The notes: a model not told the origin generated them from the letters alone. Shown: positions 15,586-27,370, numbered from the stretch's first letter. The stretch: 64,000 nt of DNA from Nitrincola lacisaponensis (GCF_000691225.1 NZ_JMSZ01000016.1:310001-374000), one strand, 5' to 3'. Numbers and translations: made by a program.

Positions 15586-15650
15586 TCAGGACTGAAAAAA
15601 TCTTTTGTTTAGGATAAAATGTTCGCCCCTGTTTTGGATGATGGTTGATC

Positions 15651-17845
<2,195 letters not shown>

Positions 17846-17891
17846 TAGATTCATTTTCGTAAACTTAATGACAATAACTGGAGAATGCTGA

Positions 17892-18218
17892 ATGAGCTTC
17901 TTTATTTCACCAGCCTTCGCGCAAGAAGCGGGTGGTATGGACCCCGGCATGTTCAACATGCTGTTCCTGGTTGGTTTTGCACTGATTTTCTACTTTTTCC
18001 TGTGGAAGCCACAGTCCAAGCGTGCCAAGGAACATAAAGCACTGATCGGTGGTCTGAGCAAAGGTGATGAAGTGATCACCGCCGGTGGTATCATCGGCAA
18101 GGTCGTACGTCTGACAGATGATTATGTCGTGCTGGAAGTCAGTAACGGCGTTGAACTTAAGTTTCAGAAAGCCCATGTGGCGGCTGAGCTGCCCAAGGGT
18201 ACCATCAAGGATATCTGA
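17892..18218 (+). CDS. yajC: Preprotein translocase accessory subunit YajC
   Basis: Small inner-membrane protein (108 residues) with one transmembrane helix (MLFLVGFALIFYFFLW) and a basic cytosolic domain holding LSKGDEVITAGGIIGKV. It associates with SecDF-YidC. GGAG precedes the ATG. An intrinsic terminator-like hairpin lies between it and secD, so part of the transcription may stop here. Confidence 0.96.
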   Translation: MSFFISPAFAQEAGGMDPGMFNMLFLVGFALIFYFFLWKPQSKRAKEHKALIGGLSKGDEVITAGGIIGKVVRLTDDYVVLEVSNGVELKFQKAHVAAELPKGTIKDI

Positions 18219-18235
18219 AGGCTGAATTCAGCTAG

Positions 18236-18265
18236 AGCGCCACTCCTGCAGTGGCGCTTTTGTTT
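18236..18265 (+). terminator. Intrinsic terminator between yajC and secD
   Basis: AGCGCCACT (18236-18244), loop CCTGC, AGTGGCGCT (18250-18258), then TTTTGTTT-like run. The 9-bp perfect stem plus T-tract is a standard Rho-independent terminator, placed inside the queA-tgt-yajC-secDF series. It probably attenuates transcription into secD. Confidence 0.85.
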
Positions 18266-18282
18266 ACCGAGGATGGGGCACA

Positions 18283-20136
18283 ATGCTCAACCGCTACCCT
18301 TTGTGGAAAAATCTGCTGATCGTGATGGTGCTGGTGATTGCCGGCATCTATGCAGCACCTAATCTTTACCCCGAGGACTATGCCGTCCAGATTTCCGGCT
18401 CCCGTGCGATTCATCAGGTTGATGACCGTGTTATGGCACAATCGGTCAGTCTGCTGGAACAGGAAGGCATCAGTTTTAAAAGTGCCGAGCTGGAAAATGA
18501 AGCTGGCATGATCCGCTTTGACAGCAGTGATGCGCAGTTGCGCGCACGTGCAGCCCTGACGCGTGGTCTGGGCGAAAACTATGTTGTGGCCATGAATCTG
18601 GCACCTACGACGCCTGACTGGTTGACAGCACTGGGTGCGCGTCCAATGACGCTGGGCCTGGACCTGCGAGGCGGGGTGCACTTCCTGATGGAAGTTGATA
18701 CCGATCAGGCTGTGGCACAGCGTCTGGAAGTCTATGCCAGTGATATACGTACCACCTTGCGTGAGCAGCGTATCCGTTATCGCTCAGTGGACCTGGATGA
18801 CAGTGGCCGCTTGATTGTCCGCTTTGCGGATGCTGAGGCGCGCGATCAGGCACAAAGCCGACTGCGTCGTGACTATCAGGAATTTGCTTTTGAATCTGCC
18901 CAGCAGGACGATGCCTGGTTCCTGCATGTGACACTGAACGAGCAGTCAGTGCGTGAAATAGAAGATTATGCCATCCAGCAAAACCTCACGACCCTGCGTA
19001 ACCGTGTTAACGAGTTGGGTGTGGCAGAGCCGCTGGTACAGCGTCAGGGGCGTAATCGTATCGTGGTTCAGTTACCGGGTATTCAGGATGCGGCAGCCGC
19101 CAAGCGTGTGATCGGCCAGACAGCGAACCTGGAGTTCCGTCTGGAGGCGATGAGTGATGCCAGTCGTGCGGCGACAGAGGTGTTCCAGTTCCGTAATGAT
19201 CCGGATCGTCGGGCAACGCTGGAGCGCGATATTATTATCACCGGTTCCAGCGTGGCGAATGCCAATGCAACCTTTGATGAAAACGGTATGCCGCAGGTGT
19301 CGATTACGCTGGATGCACGTGGCGGGCAGATGATGAGCCGGGTAACACGTAATGCGATTCAGCGGCGTATGGCGGTGGTGTTTGTTGAGCACAAAACCCG
19401 CACGGTGACGGAGCGCATTGACGGCGAGATGGTAGAACGTCGTATCCCTTATACCGAGAAGCGTCTGATCTCTCTGGCAACCATTCAGAGTGTGTTGGGG
19501 AATCAGTTCCGTATCACCGGTCTGGACAGTCCGCGTGAGTCATCCGAACTGGCTCTGCTGCTGAGAGCCGGAGCGCTGGCTGCGCCGATCTACTTTGTCG
19601 AAGAGCGTACCATCGGGCCGAGTCTGGGGGCTGCCAACATTGAAATGGGGGTAACCTCAGTCAAGATTGGCTTCGCGCTGGTGCTGGTGTTCATGGCGCT
19701 GTTCTACCGGGTATTTGGTTTGCTTGCCAATGTGGCGCTGACACTCAACCTGGTGATGATCATGGCGGTGATGTCGATGCTGGGAGCAACGCTGACCCTG
19801 CCGGGTATTGCCGGTATTGTGCTCACAGTCGGGATGGCGGTGGATGCCAACGTGCTGATATTTGAACGTATCAAGGAAGAGTTGCGCAGTGGTGCACCCG
19901 TGCAGAGTGCAATCCATTCAGGCTTCAGTCGTGCATTCAGTACGATTCTGGATGCCAACGTGACGACGTTGATTGCTGCGGTGATTCTGTTTGCCATGGG
20001 CACCGGGCCGGTGAAAGGCTTCGCCGTGACCCTGTCTGTCGGTATTGTTACCTCGATGTTCGCGGCACTGGTCATTACCCGGGCGCTGGTCAATCTGACC
20101 TATGGTGGCCGTAAACTGCAGAAGCTCGGGCTCTGA
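18283..20136 (+). CDS. secD: Protein translocase subunit SecD
   Basis: RND-type inner-membrane component of the Sec holotranslocon that uses proton-motive force to pull proteins across. The 617 residues comprise an N-terminal helix (LWKNLLIVMVLVIAGIYA), the large periplasmic P1 domain starting near LGLDLRGGVHFLMEVD, and C-terminal helices with GIAGIVLTVGMAVDANVLIFERIKEE-type sequence (key Asp in AVDAN). A GAGGA site lies upstream. It is followed by secF after 9 bases. Confidence 0.97.
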   Translation: MLNRYPLWKNLLIVMVLVIAGIYAAPNLYPEDYAVQISGSRAIHQVDDRVMAQSVSLLEQEGISFKSAELENEAGMIRFDSSDAQLRARAALTRGLGENYVVAMNLAPTTPDWLTALGARPMTLGLDLRGGVHFLMEVDTDQAVAQRLEVYASDIRTTLREQRIRYRSVDLDDSGRLIVRFADAEARDQAQSRLRRDYQEFAFESAQQDDAWFLHVTLNEQSVREIEDYAIQQNLTTLRNRVNELGVAEPLVQRQGRNRIVVQLPGIQDAAAAKRVIGQTANLEFRLEAMSDASRAATEVFQFRNDPDRRATLERDIIITGSSVANANATFDENGMPQVSITLDARGGQMMSRVTRNAIQRRMAVVFVEHKTRTVTERIDGEMVERRIPYTEKRLISLATIQSVLGNQFRITGLDSPRESSELALLLRAGALAAPIYFVEERTIGPSLGAANIEMGVTSVKIGFALVLVFMALFYRVFGLLANVALTLNLVMIMAVMSMLGATLTLPGIAGIVLTVGMAVDANVLIFERIKEELRSGAPVQSAIHSGFSRAFSTILDANVTTLIAAVILFAMGTGPVKGFAVTLSVGIVTSMFAALVITRALVNLTYGGRKLQKLGL

Positions 20137-20145
20137 GGTGTATAG

Positions 20146-21072
20146 ATGATACATATTAAACGTGAATTCAACTTTATGGGTGCACGCCGCATTGCGGCGA
20201 TCATCTCCATTGTGTTGCTGCTGGTTTCTATCGGCTCACTGGCAATCAATGGCTTGAAGTTGGGGCTGGACTTTACCGGCGGTAGCCTGGTGGAAGTCAC
20301 TTATGAACGGCCGGTTGAACTGGAAGATGTCCGTAGCCAGTTGCGTGCCGGTGGTTATGGCGATGCTGTGGTGCAGACCTTTGGTTCGGCCAATGACATC
20401 CTGATTCGTCTGGGTGAAGCGCATGATCCGCAGCTAGGTCAAAAAATACTGGAAGTGCTGCAGCAGGATGCGGATGCCGGTGTAACGCTGCGCCGTAACG
20501 AGTTCGTTGGCTCCCAGGTAGGTGAAGAGCTGCGTGAGCAGGGCGGCCTTGGATTGCTGGTCGCGCTGATCATGGTGATGATCTACCTGGCGTTCCGCTT
20601 TCAGTTCAAGTTCTCTGTTGGTGCAGTGCTGGCGCTGGCGCATGATGTCATTATTGTGCTGGGCTTCTTCTCGCTGATGCAGATAGACTTTGATCTGACG
20701 GTATTGGCAGCACTTTTGGCGGTTATCGGCTATTCTTTGAATGACACCATTGTGGTGTATGACCGTATTCGTGAGAATTTCCGTATTCTCAGGGTCAGTG
20801 AGCCGGTTGAGATATTGAATACATCACTGAACCAGACTTTGAGTCGTACCATCGTAACCTCCTTGACTACCATGCTGGTGCTGGTGGTATTGGCGATCTT
20901 CGGTGGTGAGATGATTTATGGCTTTGCTATCGCCTTGCTGGCAGGCGTGATTATCGGGACTTACTCTTCTGTGTATGTAGCAGGTAATATTCTATTACTG
21001 CTGAAGGTCACACGAGAGGATCTGATACCGCCTCCGCCGAAGGAAGAGGAAGAAGAGGAACTTGTTCCTTGA
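20146..21072 (+). CDS. secF: Protein translocase subunit SecF
   Basis: Partner of SecD in the proton-driven SecDF complex. It has 308 residues, with the N-terminal helix (IAAIISIVLLLVSIGSL), GLDFTGGSLVEV, and the RND core VIGYSLNDTIVVYDRIRENF. The tail is strikingly acidic (a run of Glu after PPPPK). GAGGT is 6 bases before the ATG. A Rho-independent terminator follows directly. Confidence 0.97.
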   Translation: MIHIKREFNFMGARRIAAIISIVLLLVSIGSLAINGLKLGLDFTGGSLVEVTYERPVELEDVRSQLRAGGYGDAVVQTFGSANDILIRLGEAHDPQLGQKILEVLQQDADAGVTLRRNEFVGSQVGEELREQGGLGLLVALIMVMIYLAFRFQFKFSVGAVLALAHDVIIVLGFFSLMQIDFDLTVLAALLAVIGYSLNDTIVVYDRIRENFRILRVSEPVEILNTSLNQTLSRTIVTSLTTMLVLVVLAIFGGEMIYGFAIALLAGVIIGTYSSVYVAGNILLLLKVTREDLIPPPPKEEEEEELVP

Positions 21073-21082
21073 ATGTATCCCC

Positions 21083-21114
21083 AAAGCCGGCCCAGTGCCG
21101 GCTTTTGTATTTTT
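21083..21114 (+). terminator. Intrinsic terminator after secF
   Basis: AAAGCCGGC (21083-21091), loop CCAGT, GCCGGCTTT (21097-21105), followed by a TTGTATTTTT stretch. This ends the secDF transcript and also rules out a longer rnr start lying over it. Confidence 0.88.
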
Positions 21115-21127
21115 AAATGGAAACTGT

Positions 21128-23515
21128 ATGAAAAAGAAATGGGTTGAAAAAGATCCCAATGCAGCACAGGAAGCAAGCAAATATGAAAACCCTGTGCCCA
21201 GTCGAGAATTTATTCTCGAGTTTTTACAAAAATGGGGTGCGCCAATTGCACACCCTGATCTCTGCGATGAGCTGGGATTGCAGCATGAAGATGATATAGA
21301 GGCGATACGCCGTCGTTTGATTGCCATGTGTCGTGATGGCCAGTTGATCTCTAACCGCCGTAACGAATTTGGCCTGATTGAAAAAATGAACCTGATCACC
21401 GGGCGTGTGATCGGTCATCGTGACGGCTATGGTTTCGTTAAACCTGAGGACGGTCGAGAGGATCTGTTCCTGAATGCGCGTAATATGCGTGAAGTCTTTG
21501 ATGGCGATAAAGTACTGGTTCAGGAAATTGGCCTGGACAGCCGTGGCCGTCGGGAAGCCAAGGTGGTTGAGGTTCTGGAGCGGGGCATCACCAAAGTGGT
21601 GGGGCGTTTCGATGGACACAATGGCTTTGGTTCTCTGATTCCGGAAAATCAGCGTATCACCAATCAGGTTATGATCATTCCGGATGAACAGTCGGACCTG
21701 AAGTATTCGGATGGTCAGCTGGTGGTTGCCGAAATTCTGCAATACCCGAATCGACGCCAACCTGCGCGGGCACGCGTGATTGAAGTGCTGGGCGAGCATC
21801 TGTCAGCCGGTATGGAAATCAAAGTGGCCATTCACAGTCACGATATTCCGCATGAGTGGCCAGAAGCGGTACATCAGCAGATTGCCGAGCTGGCGCCGGA
21901 GGTGGCAGAGAAAGACAAGTCCAACCGTGTGGATCTGCGTGATCTGCCATTGGTGACAATTGATGGTGAAGACGCACGTGATTTTGATGATGCCGTCTAT
22001 GCCGAGAAAAAGCGCTTTGGCGGCTGGCGTCTGTGGGTCGCGATTGCGGATGTTTCCTACTATGTCCAGCCGGGTACGGCACTGGACAATGAGGCGATTA
22101 TCCGGGGTAATTCGGTATACTTCCCTGAGTATGTTGTCCCGATGCTGCCGGAGCTGCTTTCCAATGGCCTGTGCTCGCTGAATCCGAAAGTGGATCGTCT
22201 GGCCATGGTGTGTGAGATGAACCTGTCACGTGCCGGCGTTCTGAAAGATTTCCGTTTCTATGAGGCTGTGATCAATTCCAAGGCGCGTCTGACCTATAAC
22301 AAGGTGGCGACGATGCTTGGGCAGATCGGTGAAGCAGATGAGCGCCAGCAGTTGCGTAACGAATATGCGCATGTTGTTGCACCACTGGAGACACTTTACG
22401 GTCTTTACAAGGCGTTGCGCAAGGCGCGTGATGAGCGTGGCGCGATCGATTTTGATACGGTGGAAACCCGGATCGAATTTGGCCCTGAGCGCAAGATAGA
22501 GCGTATCGTGCCGATCCATCGTAATGATGCACACAAGATTATTGAAGAGTGCATGCTCTGCGCCAACGTGGCGACAGCACGGTTCCTGGAAAAGTATAAG
22601 CAACCCAGTCTGTACCGTATCCATGAAGGACCCAAAGATCAGAAGCTGAAAAACCTGCGTGCCTTCCTTGGTGAGCTGGGGCTGAACCTGCCGGGTGGTG
22701 ATAAACCGGAACCCAAGGACTATCTGCGTCTGGCGGAAAGTATAGAAGATCGTCCGGATCAGCATATTATTCAGACCATGATGCTGCGTTCGATGCAGCA
22801 GGCGGTGTACAGCCCGGAAAACAAAGGCCACTTCGGTCTGGCTTATGATGCCTATGCGCACTTTACCTCACCGATCCGGCGTTACCCGGACCTGTTGGTA
22901 CATCGCAATATTCGTGCGGCGATCCACTCAGGTAAACGGATCAAGGATATTGAAAGACCTTCAGGTTTTGTGGCTCGACCTGCGTTTGTCAAACACTACT
23001 CGACAGAGGAAATGCTGGCATTAGGTGAGCAGTGCTCCATGACAGAGCGTCGCGCTGATGAAGCGACACGCGATGTTGTGTCCTGGCTTAAGTGTGAGTA
23101 TATGCAGGAGCAGATCGGCAACCAGTTCGATGGCGTGGTTGCGGCTGTGACCGGCTTTGGTCTGTTTGTTGAAATCAAGGATCTCTACGTAGAGGGTCTT
23201 GTGCATATCACTGGCCTTCCGAGTGACTACTATCATTTTGATGCCGCGAAACAGCGGCTGGTGGGTGATCGTACCCGGCGTGTTTTCAAACTGGGTGATG
23301 CACTGCATGTCCGGGTTGTTCGTGTTGACCTGGATGAGCGTAAAATTGACTTTGATCTTGCAGAGGCAAGCGGGCAAAATACAGCCACTCCGCCTAAGAA
23401 GCCTTCCAAGCGTGATCAGTTACGCCAGGGCAAGGTAGAGGAGCCGAAGGGCAAGCAGCGTAGTCGCAAGCCTGGTACGTCCGCATCTACAGCACGAAAA
23501 AAACGAGACAGATGA
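21128..23515 (+). CDS. rnr: Ribonuclease R
   Basis: Processive 3'-to-5' exoribonuclease able to degrade structured RNA, important in mRNA and rRNA turnover. The 795 residues contain an N-terminal winged-helix region, two cold-shock domains, the RNB catalytic domain with metal-binding TIDGEDARDFDDAVYAE aspartates, a C-terminal S1 domain (QFDGVVAAVTGFGLFVEI), and a Lys/Arg-rich tail. The ATG at 21128 is chosen because the upstream extension overlaps the secF terminator. The usual downstream partner rlmB is missing; serB overlaps the rnr stop by four bases instead. Confidence 0.96.
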   Translation: MKKKWVEKDPNAAQEASKYENPVPSREFILEFLQKWGAPIAHPDLCDELGLQHEDDIEAIRRRLIAMCRDGQLISNRRNEFGLIEKMNLITGRVIGHRDGYGFVKPEDGREDLFLNARNMREVFDGDKVLVQEIGLDSRGRREAKVVEVLERGITKVVGRFDGHNGFGSLIPENQRITNQVMIIPDEQSDLKYSDGQLVVAEILQYPNRRQPARARVIEVLGEHLSAGMEIKVAIHSHDIPHEWPEAVHQQIAELAPEVAEKDKSNRVDLRDLPLVTIDGEDARDFDDAVYAEKKRFGGWRLWVAIADVSYYVQPGTALDNEAIIRGNSVYFPEYVVPMLPELLSNGLCSLNPKVDRLAMVCEMNLSRAGVLKDFRFYEAVINSKARLTYNKVATMLGQIGEADERQQLRNEYAHVVAPLETLYGLYKALRKARDERGAIDFDTVETRIEFGPERKIERIVPIHRNDAHKIIEECMLCANVATARFLEKYKQPSLYRIHEGPKDQKLKNLRAFLGELGLNLPGGDKPEPKDYLRLAESIEDRPDQHIIQTMMLRSMQQAVYSPENKGHFGLAYDAYAHFTSPIRRYPDLLVHRNIRAAIHSGKRIKDIERPSGFVARPAFVKHYSTEEMLALGEQCSMTERRADEATRDVVSWLKCEYMQEQIGNQFDGVVAAVTGFGLFVEIKDLYVEGLVHITGLPSDYYHFDAAKQRLVGDRTRRVFKLGDALHVRVVRVDLDERKIDFDLAEASGQNTATPPKKPSKRDQLRQGKVEEPKGKQRSRKPGTSASTARKKRDR

Positions 23516-24735
23516 ACGAAATTATCCTCATGACCATCTCCGGTAAAGATCGACCGGGGGTGACGTCTGCCATGACCTGTATTCTGGCAAATTATAATGT
23601 GAACATCCTGGACATAGGCCAGGCAGTGATTCATAACACCCTGTCACTGGGGATTCTGATTCAGGTGCCGACTGATGCAGGTGCCTCTAACTTGCTGCGT
23701 GATCTGTTATTTCGCGCACATGAGCTGGATATGCATGTGCGCTTCGAACCCGTGAATCCCTCCGATTATGAGCAATGGGTCGGTGGGCAGGGTAAATCAC
23801 GTCACATTATCACGTTGCTGGGGCGCCGTATCAGTGCGCTGCACCTGGCTCGGGTGGCTGAAATTGCGGCAAATCACGGACTGAATATCGACAACATCAA
23901 CCGTTTGTCGGGCCGGGTCTCTTTGCAAAGTCCGTCGGATACCGAGCGTACCAAGGCGTGTGTGGAGTTTTCGGTGCGAGGTATTCCTGCGGATGCGTCG
24001 GCATTGCGTCAGGAGTTCCTCAAAGCAGCCTCCGACCATGATGTTGATATTGCCTTTCAACAGGATGACATTTATCGCCGTAACCGCCGTCTGGTGGTAT
24101 TTGATATGGACTCGACCCTGATTGAAGCTGAAGTCATCGATGAGCTGGCCAAAGAGGCAGGTGTTGGTGAACAGGTGGCCGCTATTACTGAAGCAGCCAT
24201 GCGAGGTGAGCTGGATTTCAATGCCAGTTTCCGCCAACGTGTCGCGTTATTGAAAGGCCTGGATGTTGCTGTGCTGGAAACCATCGCTGCACGTCTGAAA
24301 CTTACCGAAGGCGCAGAGACGCTGGTGTCTCAGCTGAAAGCGCTGGGATTCAAAACAGCAATCCTCTCAGGTGGTTTCAACTATTTTGCCAAAGGGCTAC
24401 AGCAGCGGCTGGGCTTTGACTATGTGTATGCCAATGAGCTGGATATTGCGGATGGCAAGGTCACGGGTGAAGTCAGTGGTGAGATCGTCAATGGTGAACG
24501 CAAGGCACAATTGTTGCGTGAAATTGCGGCCAAAGAAGGTCTTAAACTGGAGCAAACCATTGCCGTAGGCGATGGTGCCAATGACCTGCCGATGTTATCG
24601 ATTGCCGGTTTGGGGATTGCTTTCCGGGCCAAGCCTTTGGTCAGGCAGAGTGCCAAGCAGGCCATCTCGACACTGGGGTTGGATGGTATTCTGTATCTGA
24701 TTGGCTTTCGGGATCGCGACGGCGTTCAGTCCTGA
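23512..24735 (+). CDS. serB: Phosphoserine phosphatase SerB (with ACT-like N-terminus)
   Basis: HAD-family phosphatase for the last step of serine biosynthesis. The long form (407 residues) carries two ACT-like domains in residues 1-180 (MTISGKDRPGVTSAMTCI; TLLGRRISALHLARVAEI). The catalytic HAD domain has DMDST (nucleophile Asp198), the ILSGGFNYF Ser motif and GDGANDLPML. The ACT part suggests serine feedback. It overlaps rnr by ATGA. Its 3' end overlaps the convergent fimX by ten bases, the same serB/fimX adjacency seen in Pseudomonas. Confidence 0.95.
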   Translation: MNEIILMTISGKDRPGVTSAMTCILANYNVNILDIGQAVIHNTLSLGILIQVPTDAGASNLLRDLLFRAHELDMHVRFEPVNPSDYEQWVGGQGKSRHIITLLGRRISALHLARVAEIAANHGLNIDNINRLSGRVSLQSPSDTERTKACVEFSVRGIPADASALRQEFLKAASDHDVDIAFQQDDIYRRNRRLVVFDMDSTLIEAEVIDELAKEAGVGEQVAAITEAAMRGELDFNASFRQRVALLKGLDVAVLETIAARLKLTEGAETLVSQLKALGFKTAILSGGFNYFAKGLQQRLGFDYVYANELDIADGKVTGEVSGEIVNGERKAQLLREIAAKEGLKLEQTIAVGDGANDLPMLSIAGLGIAFRAKPLVRQSAKQAISTLGLDGILYLIGFRDRDGVQS

Positions 24736-26858
24736 CCCGGCTCAAAAAAAGCATAGTCCATATCGGCTTGCGGGGGCTGTAAATAATGCCCCTGCACCAT
24801 CTGTATTCCCATTCGAAACAGCAGGCTCATTTGCCGGGTATCCTCCACCATGGGTGCGATAAGGCGCAGGCTCTTTTGCTTGAGTGGTTTGATGATCCTT
24901 TCCAATTGCGGTGCGGCCAGCGGGTTACGGCTGAGTTCCTTCAGATAGCTGCCATCAAGTTTGATAAAATCGACAGGTGCATCGGCAAGCACATATTCTG
25001 ACTCGGATGTGCTGCCATAATGCTTCAGGCAGATCAGGCAGTGGAGTTTGTGCAGCGCCTGACAAAACGCCTTGTAATAGGCGGGTGCAGCCAGAGCGTC
25101 TACTTCACTGATCTGGAATACCAAATGATCAGCCGGAAGGCGCATGCTGCGTAATTGTTCCGCAAACCAGGGTAGCAGAGACTTGTTGCGCAGGGTGCGC
25201 CCGGTGACGTTGATAAACAGACGGCTGCGTTTGCCCTGATCCAGGGCCTGGCGCATCAGCATCACACACTCTTCCAGTACCCACATATCCATGCGCGCCA
25301 GCACATTGTCATCGGCAATGCTGCTCATAAAGATATTGGGTGAAACCTCTTTATCATCGTCGGTGATAAGCCTCAGTAATACTTCGTAATTAGCCAGGCT
25401 GATGTGAGTTTCCAGCGGTACTATGGGTTGAAACAGCAAACGGAAGCGGTTGTGGGTAATGGCATCGACAACACGCTGGACGGCCTTGGCATCCGTGCTG
25501 ACTACCGGTTTACTCTGCTCCAGCTGATAGAAGCTGTAGCCGTTGCCGTGACGTTCATTCAGACTAAGGCTTCGTGCGGCTGTTTCTGCGCGGTGCAACA
25601 GCTCTGTTGCGCGGGGTGTGCTTTCACTGATGGTGGTGATACCAATGGAACAGGTGGTCTGTACACGATATTCGCCAAGTGACAGCTCCAGACTGGCGAC
25701 TGACAAACAGATTTCCCGTGCCAGTGCCTTGGCTGTTTCCTGATGGGGATCGGACAGTAACAGGGTAAAGGTGGCATCATCAATACGTGCCAGGGTGTGG
25801 GCTTCATTCACCAGGCTGCGGAGTAACTTGCCAACTTCTTGAGCGAGCAGATCTGTACCTTCCTGGCCGATATTCTGGTGCAGGGTTTGATAGGCATCCA
25901 GTGAAATATAAAACAGGAAGCCATCATTGCCGCCCTGGCGTGCAAGTTCCAGTTGTTGCTCGAGCTGACGGGAAAAACCTGTTTGGTTCAACAGTCCGCT
26001 GATCGGATCGAGTTCATTGAAGATTTCGGTATCTGCGAGATGTTGGGTAATGTCGATCTGTACGGCATCTTTTTCGGCGTAGACTGCTGGATTGAGGGTC
26101 AGGGTGGCGTGAAAACGGGTGGTATCGGCGCGTAATATATCAGCTGTTGAGCTGGCAGTCAGTGTTTCGCCGGCTTCGATGCGTTGCAGTTGGTGAAACA
26201 GTGCTTCACGGTATGCAGGAGAAACCAACCGGTCCAGGTTCAGGCCGCTGAGGTCTCTGATCTGTCCATAGCCCAGTAGTTCAAAAAAACGTTCATTGGC
26301 GTAGCAGATTTGATTTTGATGAACGAAGCAGATGGCTGTCCGCGAGTCGTCAATCAGCGACTGGATGCGCCGCTCTGCTTTTTCCAGTAAGGACTCACAG
26401 TGACGCCATTGCTGCCGCTGTTGCAGGGCGCTGAAGCTTTGATGGATATAGGTGAGTGTCAGCTTTTCGTTTCCCGCACAGCAGGCTACAGTGATGCCTT
26501 GTTGTAACAGAGTCAGGTGAATCTCTGTGTCTGGCAAGGTGTCGCAAAGTAGCAGAAGCGGAATGTCTTTGTCGAGTTGTTTGATGATGGTTGCAGTGCG
26601 TTCAAAACTGATGTCCTGGGGTTGCATGCTGCTGAGCAGTACCAGATCCCAGCTGCGTTCAGCAAGTGATCCAGTGAGTTCGCGTTCATTGCCTATCAGG
26701 CGGCAGCGTGGCGCCATGCGAATACCCTGGAGTGATGCCTGTGTCGCGGCTGCGGCCTCTCGACTGAAGCCTATGAACAGAATGGATATATTCGTACGAG
26801 CTTCGCGCGCAGATACAGCAGGCTTGTTTGACTGGCGGACGGGGTTGTCTGCGTTCAT
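24726..26858 (-). CDS. fimX: FimX-like c-di-GMP receptor (REC-like/PAS/degenerate GGDEF/degenerate EAL)
   Basis: A 710-residue regulator of type IV pilus assembly and twitching in Pseudomonas and Xanthomonas relatives. Order: receiver-like domain (1-130) with Ser in place of the phospho-acceptor Asp (DLVLLSS near 76), PAS (about 170-280), GGDEF-like domain with IDDATF near 359-364 instead of GGDEF, and EAL-like domain with EVL (492-494) instead of EAL. Both catalytic signatures are therefore lost, as in FimX, leaving the EAL fold as a c-di-GMP receptor. The serB neighbour supports the assignment. No pilus genes are in this window. No strong ribosome site is visible. Confidence 0.85.
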   Translation of the reverse strand: MNADNPVRQSNKPAVSAREARTNISILFIGFSREAAAATQASLQGIRMAPRCRLIGNERELTGSLAERSWDLVLLSSMQPQDISFERTATIIKQLDKDIPLLLLCDTLPDTEIHLTLLQQGITVACCAGNEKLTLTYIHQSFSALQQRQQWRHCESLLEKAERRIQSLIDDSRTAICFVHQNQICYANERFFELLGYGQIRDLSGLNLDRLVSPAYREALFHQLQRIEAGETLTASSTADILRADTTRFHATLTLNPAVYAEKDAVQIDITQHLADTEIFNELDPISGLLNQTGFSRQLEQQLELARQGGNDGFLFYISLDAYQTLHQNIGQEGTDLLAQEVGKLLRSLVNEAHTLARIDDATFTLLLSDPHQETAKALAREICLSVASLELSLGEYRVQTTCSIGITTISESTPRATELLHRAETAARSLSLNERHGNGYSFYQLEQSKPVVSTDAKAVQRVVDAITHNRFRLLFQPIVPLETHISLANYEVLLRLITDDDKEVSPNIFMSSIADDNVLARMDMWVLEECVMLMRQALDQGKRSRLFINVTGRTLRNKSLLPWFAEQLRSMRLPADHLVFQISEVDALAAPAYYKAFCQALHKLHCLICLKHYGSTSESEYVLADAPVDFIKLDGSYLKELSRNPLAAPQLERIIKPLKQKSLRLIAPMVEDTRQMSLLFRMGIQMVQGHYLQPPQADMDYAFFEPGQD

Positions 26859-27012
26859 AAGGTAATCAAGGGCTCAGGGTGCTTGAACACAAGGCTGTAC
26901 CAAGCATGTTTGTTTAATACACTGCTTAAGTTATATCTGAAGTATAGCGGGGAGTCGGAAAAGGCGGTACTCGTAGAGCAAAAAATACACACAAAGGATG
27001 AGTTGGATCAAA

Positions 27013-27088
27013 TGGCTGGGGTAGTAGGACTCGAACCTACGCATGCTGGAATCAGAATCCAGTGCCTTACCAACTTGGCGATACCCCA
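27013..27088 (-). tRNA. tRNA-Gln (CTG)
   Basis: A 76-base tRNA with encoded CCA. Anticodon arm CTGGA-TTCTGAT-TCCAG gives CTG. The acceptor stem is TGGGGTA/TACCCCA. Its sequence is identical to the copy at 30934-31009. Last gene of a four-tRNA minus-strand cluster. Confidence 0.97.
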
Positions 27089-27092
27089 GTAA

Positions 27093-27169
27093 TGGTGGCA
27101 ATGGCGGGACTCGAACCTGCGACCCACGCATTATGAATGCGTTGCTCTAACCAACTGAGCTACATTGCC
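27093..27169 (-). tRNA. tRNA-Met (CAT), elongator
   Basis: A 77-base tRNA with encoded CCA, acceptor stem GGCAATG/CATTGCC, anticodon arm ACGCA-TTCATAA-TGCGT giving CAT. A fully paired first base pair (G1-C72) marks it as elongator rather than initiator. Identical to the copy at 27274-27350. Confidence 0.96.
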
Positions 27170-27175
27170 AATAGA

Positions 27176-27250
27176 TGGCAGGGGTAGGAGGATTCGAACC
27201 TCCGCATGACGGGATCAAAACCCGTTGCCTTACCGCTTGGCGATACCCCT
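27176..27250 (-). tRNA. tRNA-Gln (TTG)
   Basis: A 75-base tRNA with CCA, acceptor stem AGGGGTA/TACCCCT, anticodon arm ACGGG-TTTTGAT-CCCGT giving TTG. It lies between the two identical tRNA-Met genes. Confidence 0.97.
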
Positions 27251-27273
27251 AAAACCTGAGTGTTTCTTAAAAC

Positions 27274-27350
27274 TGGTGGCAATGGCGGGACTCGAACCTG
27301 CGACCCACGCATTATGAATGCGTTGCTCTAACCAACTGAGCTACATTGCC
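27274..27350 (-). tRNA. tRNA-Met (CAT), elongator, second copy
   Basis: Same 77-base sequence as 27093-27169, with CCA encoded. First gene of the cluster, about 20 bases downstream of a good promoter. Confidence 0.96.
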
Positions 27351-27370
27351 ACGCACTTTCAAGGCCGCAA

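Noticed and set aside
22226-22861. 211-residue minus-strand ORF
   Set aside because: Antisense to the RNB domain of rnr; no known motif and no ribosome site.
26883-27092. 69-residue plus-strand ORF
   Set aside because: Runs through tRNA-Gln on the opposite strand; no support.
27013-27350. CRISPR-like repetition
   Set aside because: The repeated blocks are tRNA genes with proper cloverleaf arms and CCA ends.
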